NCBI RefSeq assembly: GCF_039729145.1
Contig: NZ_CP155793.1
Location: 992,001 to 1,056,000, forward strand
DNA length: 64,000 bases
Direction: 5' to 3'
Source: Microbacterium sp. SY138
GTDB taxonomy: Bacteria > Actinomycetota > Actinomycetes > Actinomycetales > Microbacteriaceae
A model generated the notes under the pieces. That model made no database searches. It saw only the letters and a program-made list of their open reading frames with translations, and had not been told where the DNA came from. Positions 55,375-64,000 of the stretch are shown in pieces; the stretch's first letter is position 1; each line of letters begins with the position of its first letter. The position numbers were made by a program, and so were the translations under genes.

Positions 55375-55441
55375 TCTCGACTGCTGCGACCACGCCCGCC
55401 TCATCGTCCCGGCGAGGCGATCACGGCCGCAGCAGTCGAGA
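55375..55441. repeat. Long-armed intergenic palindrome (element D)
   Basis: TCTCGACTGCTGCG (55375-55388) and CGCAGCAGTCGAGA (55428-55441), perfect 14-base arms, 39-base loop with an inner CGCCTC/GAGGCG stem (55397-55402, 55414-55419). Six bases past the exporter stop; likely terminator. Confidence 0.7.
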
Positions 55442-55486
55442 CCTCGGGCGAACGTCCGGGGGCGCGCATCGAGCGCGGTGCGTGGG

Positions 55487-55492
55487 TAGCAT
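55487..55492 (+). promoter_or_regulatory. -10 element of a probable leaderless transcript
   Basis: TAGCAT ends six bases before the ATG at 55499. Confidence 0.45.
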
Positions 55493-55498
55493 CGAGGT

Positions 55499-56320
55499 AT
55501 GGACCCGTTGCTGCTCGTTGCCGAGTGGTGGTGGATCGCGCCGAGTGCGGTTGCCGCGGGGACGGTGGGGGTGATGGGAATGCGTCGTCGCAACAGCACG
55601 GTGAGCGGACGCCGCCTCGCAGTCGATGCTGCGCGTCATGATCTCAGGGAGGCGCAACTGGCCGCGGCCGAGAGGCGCACCGCCTGGAAGATCGCACGCG
55701 CCGACCTGGCTCGCGTCACCGCTGAGCGGGCGGCGCAGCGGGCGACGGCCGAACAGGTGGCCGGTGCGCGACGGATGCTGAAGGAGCGGGAGCGTGATGC
55801 GAAGGCCGCCTCGGCCGATGTCCGCGCGCGTCAGGTGCGTCTCAATGCGGCGCGGGCCGCGGTGCCCTCGGCATCGGAGCCCCGCCCCTTGGAGCGGTTG
55901 CACGCCGCTCACGATGCTGTGACGGCGCGGTGGATGCGGTACGAGACCGATCCGGCACTGCAGATCTCCTATCCGGCGATGACCGACGTCAAGAGTCCCG
56001 AGACGGCGGCCTACTTCCGTGCTGCCGGCCACGCGACGGACATGCGCCGCGCGGCGGCAGGGCGCATCACCCCGGCGGAGTTCGCCGCCTATCGCGATGC
56101 CGTCGCCGAGCTCGAGCGCGCGTTCGAAGCGGCCGAGCACGCCGCGAAGGTGCAGGCGGGGGAGGCGCCGACCACGGCAGCGTGGCAGGACGCTGCGCAG
56201 GACATGCTCAGCCGCTCCGCGGAAGCCCTCGACCGGGCGGCCGGTGCGGCTGCGGCCGCCCTCACGTCATGGACGAATCGGCGCAAGCCCGGCGGTGGCA
56301 AGCCGGACGAACGCCCCTGA
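55499..56320 (+). CDS. Hypothetical membrane-anchored coiled-coil protein
   Basis: A 273-residue protein I do not recognise. One N-terminal helix (WWWIAPSAVAAGTVGVMGM) is followed by RRRN, then long alanine-rich helices with heptad-like charge patterns (about 40-125 and 185-260), so coiled coil is likely. A central segment (ISYPAMTDVKSPETAAYFRAA, trimmed) may be globular. It is between the exporter operon and a convergent GNAT gene; no functional hint. Confidence 0.65.
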   Translation: MDPLLLVAEWWWIAPSAVAAGTVGVMGMRRRNSTVSGRRLAVDAARHDLREAQLAAAERRTAWKIARADLARVTAERAAQRATAEQVAGARRMLKERERDAKAASADVRARQVRLNAARAAVPSASEPRPLERLHAAHDAVTARWMRYETDPALQISYPAMTDVKSPETAAYFRAAGHATDMRRAAAGRITPAEFAAYRDAVAELERAFEAAEHAAKVQAGEAPTTAAWQDAAQDMLSRSAEALDRAAGAAAAALTSWTNRRKPGGGKPDERP

Positions 56321-56401
56321 GTCACGAGGGGACGCCACGACAGTGCGTCACGTGAGGAGGTCGTGAGAGCGCTCCCCCGGAACCCCGTGAAAGGGCGACG
56401 A

Positions 56402-56430
56402 GGTCTCGATGGGGGAGGGGATTCGAGACC
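56402..56430. repeat. Short palindrome (element E, TCGAGACC family)
   Basis: GGTCTCGA (56402-56409) and TCGAGACC (56423-56430), perfect 8-base arms, 13-base loop, between convergent genes; possible bidirectional terminator. Confidence 0.6.
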
Positions 56431-56442
56431 CCGCCGCCCGGC

Positions 56443-56901
56443 CTAGGTCGTGACCCGGATCTCGGCGATGACCTCGCCGTAGGCGGTCTCGCCCACAGGG
56501 GTGAAGCCGACGCGGTGGAAGAAGGTCTCCGGACCGCCTTCGCCCGCCTCGTAGATCACGTTGACGTGGTCGACGCCGCGCGCGCGGGCCTCATCGACGA
56601 GCGCCTCGACGGCGTACCGGCCGACACCGCGGCCCTGGTCGTCGGCATCGACGTTGATGCGCCACAGCACTGAACGGAAGTGCTCTTCCGGTGCCTCCGC
56701 GTCGAAGTTGGCGCTGACGAAGCCCACGACCTCGTTGCGGTCCAGGATCACCCGCTGCCAGGAGGTCTGCGGGTTGATGACGGTCGCTGCGATCCCGTAC
56801 GAGACCGGAGCGAGGAACTGCTCCTGCCCGGGCTTGAGCGACAGGTTGTTCACGGCGACGATCGTCGCAGCGGAGAGTTCGACCATGCGCAGTTCGGACA
56901 T
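56443..56901 (-). CDS. GNAT family N-acetyltransferase
   Basis: A 152-residue protein with the acetyl-CoA motif DQGRGVGRYAVEALVDEA and a preceding strand VLWRINVDAD; the C-terminus HVNVIYEAGEGGPETFFHRVGF completes the GNAT fold (quoted in part). Substrate unknown; the N-terminal layout is like Spermine/BltD-type acetyltransferases. On the minus strand TAGCCT ends six bases before the ATG. Confidence 0.82.
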   Translation of the reverse strand: MSELRMVELSAATIVAVNNLSLKPGQEQFLAPVSYGIAATVINPQTSWQRVILDRNEVVGFVSANFDAEAPEEHFRSVLWRINVDADDQGRGVGRYAVEALVDEARARGVDHVNVIYEAGEGGPETFFHRVGFTPVGETAYGEVIAEIRVTT

Positions 56902-57030
56902 GGACCCAGGCTAACCCCTCCCGGCAGGCGCGACACCTTTCCGGACAACATTTCGCTGCGCTCTGGCCGTTCGTCGATATGGGGTGGCCACCGGTCGTGG
57001 GCCGAGGCCGCAGGGCCAGACCGGCTCAGG

Positions 57031-57036
57031 TATCTT
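57031..57036 (+). promoter_or_regulatory. Candidate -10 upstream of icd
   Basis: TATCTT lies 40 bases upstream of the GTG start in a 175-base gap that holds no gene. A second similar TATCGA follows at 57040. No clear -35. Confidence 0.25.
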
Positions 57037-57076
57037 GGTATCGAGACAAATTTCCCCGCGAACGGAGTACCTCCCG

Positions 57077-59296
<2,220 letters not shown>

Positions 59297-59316
59297 GCAG
59301 TCGACGCATAAGTCGA

Positions 59317-59354
59317 CAGAAGGGGGCGGACGCCGCGGCGTCCGCCCCCTTCTG
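59317..59354. terminator. Perfect 38-base palindrome, bidirectional terminator
   Basis: CAGAAGGGGGCGGACGCCG (59317-59335) is followed directly by its reverse complement (59336-59354), with no spacer. It lies 20 bases past the icd stop. Confidence 0.8.
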
Positions 59355-59372
59355 CGTACCCGCGCGTCCGCC

Positions 59373-59418
59373 GCGTCGTGTCCGCGCGGAAGCCCGCGTC
59401 GTGTCCGCGCGGAATCCC
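59373..59418. repeat. Two tandem 23-base repeats
   Basis: GCGTCGTGTCCGCGCGGAA-plus-GCCC (59373-59395) and the same with TCCC (59396-59418), one mismatch, followed by a partial copy. The rest of the gap 59297-59557 holds only the two terminator hairpins. Confidence 0.75.
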
Positions 59419-59523
59419 GCGTCGGGCGTACGGGTGCGCGGGTGGCGCGTCCTGTCTCCGGACTCGACCTGATCGCGTGATGCCGGAGCGCGACGATGCG
59501 GTCGTCGGCAGCGGGGGACGCGT

Positions 59524-59551
59524 CTGTCCCTCCACGTGCGCAGAGGGACAG
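59524..59551 (-). terminator. Terminator of the L,D-transpeptidase gene
   Basis: CTGTCCCTC (59524-59532) pairs perfectly with GAGGGACAG (59543-59551), six bases past the minus-strand stop. Confidence 0.7.
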
Positions 59552-59557
59552 CGCTCG

Positions 59558-61048
59558 TCAGTAGTGGACGGAGACCTCGAGGCCCTTCGGGGACCAGTCG
59601 TAGACGTACTTGGCGAGGTCGATCGGCAGGTTGACGCAACCGTGGCTCATCCGCTGGCCGAAGTTGTTGTGCCAGTAGGTGCCGTGGAAGCCGATGTTCG
59701 GGGCGAACCAGGTGATCCAGGGCACGTCCTTGGTGCAGTACGGGGCACCTTCGTAGCAGCCCATGTCCTGGATACGGGTGTGCGCGAAGACCGTGAAGTT
59801 GCCGGTGGGCGTCAGCGTTCCGGGAAGGCCGGTCGACACGGCCCACGAGTTCACGACCACGTTGTTCTCGTAGAGAACGGCGCGCTGGGAGCTCAGGTTG
59901 ATGTCGATGCGGCGGAACAGGCTCACCGTCTCGAACGGGGTCTCGGTGACCGAAAGCGCGAAGGCGCCGTTGCCGGCGGCGAGCTGGTCGGCGAACTTCT
60001 CCGCGATGCCGGAGGTGTCTCCGAGCGCTCGCCCCGCGACGCCCTCCTGCTCTGCGCGCAGCACGGTGCCGGCGGAGTTGACGATGTTGGTCGCATTGAC
60101 CGGCGCGCGGTCGACGAGAGCGGGAAGACCGTCGACGGTCGCCTGGATCGCCTGCGGATCGGCGTCGATGCGCAGCTGACCGTCGTCGTCCGAGACCGTG
60201 AGCCAGGTGGCGACGACGGCGGGGTCCACCGGCACGGTGCGCTCCTCGCCGACATAGAACCCGACGGTGGGGAGCATGGTGTTGAGAGCCGTGGCCGTGG
60301 CGGTGGCATCGTCGTCCGAGACGGCGGGCAGGGCCTCGGCCGCGTCGCCCGAGTACTCGAGCGTGGTACGGCCTTCGCCGACCGCCTCGGTGAAGGCGGC
60401 GTTGAGCGCGGTGAGGTCGATGCCGGTTCCGGTTTCGGCCGGGGTGATGACGAAGGTGCCGCTCGCGGCATCGAAGACGACACCCGCGTCCACGGGGTCG
60501 TCGAAGCTGGTCGGTACCGCGTCGCGCAGTGCGGTGGTCGCCTTCTCGGCGTCGAATGCGATCTCCGCCGGCACGGGCTCGCCCATCCACGCGCCGAGGT
60601 TCCACAGCGGGTGCTCGGCGAAGGCCTTGTCGGCGAGAGCGGTCGCGTCGACGGTGACGCCGAGGTCGGCGCCGGTCAGGACAGTGCCGTCTCCGTCTCC
60701 CGTGAGAGTGATCTCGGTCTCGGCCAGGTGGGAGTCGATGGCGTCGGCTGCGGCTCCAGGTGTCATCCATCCGACGGGAATTCCCGCGACCGTGGTGCCC
60801 GGTGCGATGAGGATCATGGATGCGGCGCCGGCGCCGAGTGCGACGACCCCCAGGCCCAGTCCGATCCAGAGGCCGAGGCGGCGCTTCTTGGGAGACGGCT
60901 CGATGGGTGCCCAGGCCAGGGGCTGGTCGCCTGTGGTCGGTGGAACGGTCTCGGTGGGAGCGTCCGTGGGAGTGAGCACTGCAGTGGGCGCGGAGTCGTC
61001 TCCACGCGCCTCGGCTGCTGCGCCCGGCGCAGAAATCAGATCGGTCAC
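59558..61048 (-). CDS. L,D-transpeptidase with peptidoglycan-binding repeats
   Basis: A 496-residue cell-wall enzyme. A cytoplasmic N-terminal tail of about 70 residues is followed by one helix (LGLWIGLGLGVVALGAGAAS, about 75-95), then two putative peptidoglycan-binding modules (PG_binding_4 type, about 100-330) and the YkuD catalytic domain with IGFHGTYWHNNF and MSHGCVNLP (catalytic Cys). It forms 3-3 cross-links. GTG 61048 is preferred as GGGGGGTGAAG sits ahead of it; GTG 61057 is the alternative. Confidence 0.88.
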   Translation of the reverse strand: MTDLISAPGAAAEARGDDSAPTAVLTPTDAPTETVPPTTGDQPLAWAPIEPSPKKRRLGLWIGLGLGVVALGAGAASMILIAPGTTVAGIPVGWMTPGAAADAIDSHLAETEITLTGDGDGTVLTGADLGVTVDATALADKAFAEHPLWNLGAWMGEPVPAEIAFDAEKATTALRDAVPTSFDDPVDAGVVFDAASGTFVITPAETGTGIDLTALNAAFTEAVGEGRTTLEYSGDAAEALPAVSDDDATATATALNTMLPTVGFYVGEERTVPVDPAVVATWLTVSDDDGQLRIDADPQAIQATVDGLPALVDRAPVNATNIVNSAGTVLRAEQEGVAGRALGDTSGIAEKFADQLAAGNGAFALSVTETPFETVSLFRRIDINLSSQRAVLYENNVVVNSWAVSTGLPGTLTPTGNFTVFAHTRIQDMGCYEGAPYCTKDVPWITWFAPNIGFHGTYWHNNFGQRMSHGCVNLPIDLAKYVYDWSPKGLEVSVHY

Positions 61049-61156
61049 GAACTTCACCCCCCGGTTCTCAAACGTGTCCTGACGTCCAATGGTACGGGAT
61101 GGGAGGTAACGGGGAGGCAACGGTCCGTGATAGCGTTCCTCCCCGCTTCGCCCCGG

Positions 61157-61567
61157 TCAGTCGACGATGGCGATGCCGTCGATCTCGACCAGCATCTCCT
61201 CGCGCGGCAGGCCGGTGAAGACGGTGGTGCGCGAGGGCAGCACCCCGTTCGTGGTGTGCGCGGTCACGAACTCCCCGTAGGCGTCGTTCATGATCGGGAA
61301 GTCTTCGCGCTTGGTCAGGTAGACGCGCAGCATCACGACATCGTCGAACGTCGCGCCCGAGGCTTCGACGATCGCCTTCACGTTCTCGAGCGTGCGGGTG
61401 GTCTGGGCGGCCACGTCGCCGGGGAACAGGTACTCGTTCGTCGTCGGATCGACGGGCCCCTGACCGGACACCTGCACGAACGGGCCCTTGCGGATCCCCT
61501 GCGAGAACGTGTGGGCGGGGGCGGGGGCGGGGGCGGCATCGGTGGAAACGCGGATCTTCTCGGTCAT
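61157..61567 (-). CDS. RidA family protein
   Basis: A 136-residue YjgF/YER057c/UK114-type protein with FVQVSGQGPVDP, AAQTTRTLENVKAIVEASG, RVYLTKREDFP and the C-terminal SRTTVFTGLPREEMLVEID. The Arg in LPSRTT corresponds to the conserved active-site arginine. RidA hydrolyses reactive enamine/imine intermediates from amino-acid dehydratases. It is divergent from a D-amino-acid enzyme gene, a common partner. Confidence 0.9.
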   Translation of the reverse strand: MTEKIRVSTDAAPAPAPAHTFSQGIRKGPFVQVSGQGPVDPTTNEYLFPGDVAAQTTRTLENVKAIVEASGATFDDVVMLRVYLTKREDFPIMNDAYGEFVTAHTTNGVLPSRTTVFTGLPREEMLVEIDGIAIVD

Positions 61568-61574
61568 GCCGTCA

Positions 61575-61587
61575 AGCCTAGTAGCAT
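61575..61587. promoter_or_regulatory. Back-to-back divergent -10 elements
   Basis: Minus strand TAGGCT (61580 to 61575) ends seven bases before the ridA ATG; plus strand TAGCAT (61582-61587) ends six bases before the ATG at 61594. Only one base lies between them. Confidence 0.5.
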
Positions 61588-61593
61588 TGTTAG

Positions 61594-62811
61594 ATGCCTC
61601 TACAAATTCCGGATCCCGTTATCGGCGCCTGGACGAAGGGCTTCCCGGCGCATGCTGCGGGACTGCGTCTCGCCGAGGTGGCCGAGGCCGGCCTGCACCT
61701 CTCCGATCTGGTCACCCCGGTCCTGACGGTCCATGAGGGTGCCCTCGCGCACAACGAGGAGACCGTCTTCACCTGGGCGAAAGACCGTGGCGTGCTGCTC
61801 GCTCCACACGGCAAGACCACCATGGCGCCGGCCCTGTGGCAGCGGCTGCTCGACGCGGGCGCGTGGGGGATCTCGGTCGCGACGCCCTGGCAGGCCGAAG
61901 TGGCCGTGGATGCCGGCGTCTCGACCGTGCTCATCGCGAACGCCGTCACCGATCCCGCGGCGGTGCGCCGACTGGGCTCCCTGCTCGGTGCGGACGACGG
62001 GCTGCGTGTGCTGTGCTGGGCCGACTCCCTCGACGGCGTCATGATCCTCGCGAACGGCATGCGCGATGCGTCGCGTCCGCTGGACGTGCTGGTCGAGCTG
62101 GGCGGCGCACACGGTCGAACCGGCGCGCGCACGGTGGCGGAGGGGGAGCGCATCGCGCAGGCCATCGCCGCCGCCCCGGGACTGCGCCTCGCGGGCGTCA
62201 CCGGATACGAGGGGCCGTTCGGACCGGACCGCAGCGATACCTCCGTGGCCGCGGTCGACGCCTACCTGGAGACGCTCATCGAGCTGCACACGCGGCTGGA
62301 GTACCCGGACGACGTGCGCCCTGTGCTGAGCGCCGGCGGCAGTTCCTTCCCCGACCGGGCGGCGGCGGTGCTCGGGACGGTGGGCGCCGAGGCGGATGTC
62401 GTGCTGCGCTCCGGCGCCTTCCAGATCCACGACGACGGCTTCTATTCCCGCATGTCGCCTTTCGGACCGCTCACCGGGACCGCACCGCTGCGTTCTGCGA
62501 TGCACGCCTGGTCGCGCGTGGTGTCGCAGCCTGAGGACGGTCTCGCGCTGCTCGATGCCGGTCGTCGCGACGTGCCCTTCGATCTCGACCTGCCCGTTCC
62601 GCAGAGCGTCGCGGGCGCGATCACCGCGCTGAACGACCAGCACGCGTTCCTGAGTCTCGCGGATGACGTGACCCTCGCGGTCGGCGATGTCGTGCGGCTG
62701 GGGCTCTCACACCCCTGCACGGCGTTCGACAAATGGCGGGTGGTCGCGGTGATCGACGATCCGGACGCCGCCGACCCTCGGGTGATCGGAGCGGTGGCGA
62801 CATGCTTCTGA
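61594..62811 (+). CDS. D-threonine aldolase/D-serine dehydratase-like PLP enzyme
   Basis: A 405-residue alanine-racemase-fold protein. PLP-lysine region is HGKTTMAPALWQRLL, with VATPWQAEVAVDAGVSTVLIA and VELGGAHGRTGAR, and the C-terminal D-serine dehydratase-like domain with VGDVVRLGLSHPCTAFDKW (His and Cys are the usual metal ligands). It cleaves or deaminates D-hydroxy-amino acids. It overlaps the next gene by 10 bases and diverges from ridA, which would remove the imine products. Confidence 0.85.
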   Translation: MPLQIPDPVIGAWTKGFPAHAAGLRLAEVAEAGLHLSDLVTPVLTVHEGALAHNEETVFTWAKDRGVLLAPHGKTTMAPALWQRLLDAGAWGISVATPWQAEVAVDAGVSTVLIANAVTDPAAVRRLGSLLGADDGLRVLCWADSLDGVMILANGMRDASRPLDVLVELGGAHGRTGARTVAEGERIAQAIAAAPGLRLAGVTGYEGPFGPDRSDTSVAAVDAYLETLIELHTRLEYPDDVRPVLSAGGSSFPDRAAAVLGTVGAEADVVLRSGAFQIHDDGFYSRMSPFGPLTGTAPLRSAMHAWSRVVSQPEDGLALLDAGRRDVPFDLDLPVPQSVAGAITALNDQHAFLSLADDVTLAVGDVVRLGLSHPCTAFDKWRVVAVIDDPDAADPRVIGAVATCF

Positions 62812-64000
62812 GCGCGGAGAAGGCGGCCGCCGGCCTGGTCCGGGTCTATCGCGGAGCCACCGTCATCGACGGGACGGGCGCGCCGAGGTATGTCGCCGAC
62901 GTCGCCGTGGAGGGGAAGAGGGTGGTGGCGATCATCCCCGAAGGGGCATCGGAGCCGGTGCTCGCGCTTCCCGACGGAGCTGTGGAGGTCGGAGCCGACG
63001 GCCTCGTGCTGGCCCCCGGATTCATCGACATGCATGCGCACAGCGAACTCGCCGTGTTGAGCGGCGCGGCGCACGACGCGAAGATCCGTCAGGGAGTCAC
63101 GACCGAGGTGCTCGGTCAGGACGGCCTCGGGTACGCGCCCCTCGATGATGCGGCGGCCGCGGTCATCCCCGCGCAGATCGCCGGATGGAACGGCATGCCT
63201 GCCGAGGTGCCGTGGCGGACGATGGACGATCTGCTCGCGGCGATCGACGCCGCAGCGGTCGCGAACGCCGCCGTCCTCGTACCGCAGGGGAACCTGCGGA
63301 TGATGGTCGTCGGTCATGAGAACCGTCCGGCGACGTCGGCCGAGATGTCCGCCATGGCCGACCTCCTGGGCGAAGCGCTGGATGCGGGAGCGTTCGGGAT
63401 GTCGAGCGGACTCACCTACACGCCGGGGATGTACGCCGACACCGCCGAGCTCGAGGCGCTGTGCCGCGTCGTCGCCGAACGCGGCGGCTACTGGGCGCCG
63501 CACACCCGCAGCTACGGGGGAGGGGCGCTCGAGGCGTACCGCGAAGCGCTCGACATCGGCCGTCGCACGGGATGCCCCGTGCATCTGACCCATGCCACCA
63601 TGAACTTCGCTCCGAACCGGGGGCGCGCGCGTGACCTGCTGACTCTGGTCGACGAGGCGATCGCGGATGGCGTGGACGTCACGCTCGACACGTATCCCTA
63701 TCTTCCCGGCGCCACCACCCTCTCCGCACTGCTGCCCAGCAGGCTCGCAGCCACCGGCGATCTGCTCGGTGCCATCGCCGGGCTCGACAGTGCCGGCCGA
63801 GAGGCCGTGCGCGTGGAGCTCGAGGAGGTCGGCTGCGACGGCTTCCACGGTGAGAAGGCCGATTGGACGCAGATCCAGATCTCCGGCACCGCCGATCCGG
63901 CCCTGGCCGATCTCGTCGGACGCACCATCGCCGAGATCTCCACCACGACCGGCCGCCGCGCCGTCGATGTGGTGCTCGACACGATCCTCGACGATGCCGG
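62802..64000 (+). CDS. D-aminoacylase (N-acyl-D-amino-acid deacylase), 3' end outside window
   Basis: An amidohydrolase frame open to the window end (399 codons seen). GFIDMHAHSE is the first metal motif, then EVLGQDG, GNLRMMVVGHE, SSGLTYTPGMYADTAEL, PHTRSYG, HLTHATM and LDTYPYLPGATT. These are typical of the D-aminoacylase/NDAD family, which releases D-amino acids from N-acyl forms. The ATG at 62802 overlaps the preceding stop by 10 bases, so it is translationally coupled to the aldolase-like gene. Confidence 0.9.
   Translation, partial: MLLSAEKAAAGLVRVYRGATVIDGTGAPRYVADVAVEGKRVVAIIPEGASEPVLALPDGAVEVGADGLVLAPGFIDMHAHSELAVLSGAAHDAKIRQGVTTEVLGQDGLGYAPLDDAAAAVIPAQIAGWNGMPAEVPWRTMDDLLAAIDAAAVANAAVLVPQGNLRMMVVGHENRPATSAEMSAMADLLGEALDAGAFGMSSGLTYTPGMYADTAELEALCRVVAERGGYWAPHTRSYGGGALEAYREALDIGRRTGCPVHLTHATMNFAPNRGRARDLLTLVDEAIADGVDVTLDTYPYLPGATTLSALLPSRLAATGDLLGAIAGLDSAGREAVRVELEEVGCDGFHGEKADWTQIQISGTADPALADLVGRTIAEISTTTGRRAVDVVLDTILDDA

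Noticed and set aside
59317..59354. Perfect palindrome as an attachment or replication site
   Set aside because: No integrase, tRNA or repeats typical of such sites are nearby; position after icd fits a terminator.

Overview
The window is GC-rich, densely packed chromosomal DNA from an actinobacterium, most likely Microbacteriaceae and plausibly Microbacterium. This rests on gene content: GuaB3, monomeric isocitrate dehydrogenase, PerM next to purN-purH, an ECF42 sigma factor with its DGPF/YCII partner, an LAxTG sortase substrate, a PrimPol/LigC-type repair pair, and many -10 hexamers of the TAGRCT type lying 6-7 nt from the start codon. I saw no rRNA, tRNA, CRISPR array, phage, insertion sequence or integrase. 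54 protein-coding genes are called (the first and last run off the window), plus one probable 21-residue leader peptide.

Layout. 1-13 kb: the end of an ABC-F ATPase, a sarcosine-oxidase-like flavoenzyme, guaB3-surF1, a very large secreted nuclease/5'-nucleotidase, a VOC protein, DUF3817-guaA, and a GT4 glycosyltransferase. 13-21 kb: alkD, the ECF42 module with a candidate autoregulated promoter, small membrane/stress proteins (GlsB-like, Bax-inhibitor-like, YccF), a GDPD phosphodiesterase, a hemerythrin, and an ABC ATPase-permease pair. 21-33 kb: a cell-wall-anchored protein with four lamin-tail domains and a phytase-like domain, LysE exporter, PcrA helicase, SseB-like protein, a LigD-type polymerase facing an ATP-dependent DNA ligase, and a phytoene-desaturase-like oxidoreductase. 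33-38.7 kb: small proteins, a divergent AraC/NimT-like pair, and a TetR regulator with an acyl-CoA dehydrogenase. 38.7-48 kb: sucCD, a DinB protein, a divergent TetR/VOC pair with two matching operators, an AzgA-type purine permease, perM, purN and purH. 48-56 kb: an Ada-AlkA/Ogt alkylation-repair operon, a dipeptidase, and a heterodimeric ABC exporter behind a leader peptide. 56-64 kb: monomeric icd, an L,D-transpeptidase, and a divergent ridA / D-amino-acid catabolic operon cut by the window end.

Themes. Purine metabolism recurs (guaB3, guaA, purine permease, purN, purH). Extracellular phosphate scavenging is suggested by the nuclease/nucleotidase, GDPD and phytase-like proteins. DNA repair is well represented (alkD, pcrA, PrimPol/ligase, ada-alkA, ogt).

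The most interesting candidate is regulatory: a short ORF with a strong ribosome-binding site lies ahead of two mutually exclusive RNA hairpins and an ABC multidrug-type exporter operon, which looks like ribosome-mediated attenuation. Other notable items are a GuaB3 protein with no cysteine at all, two families of long-armed intergenic palindromes, and pervasive signatures of leaderless transcription.
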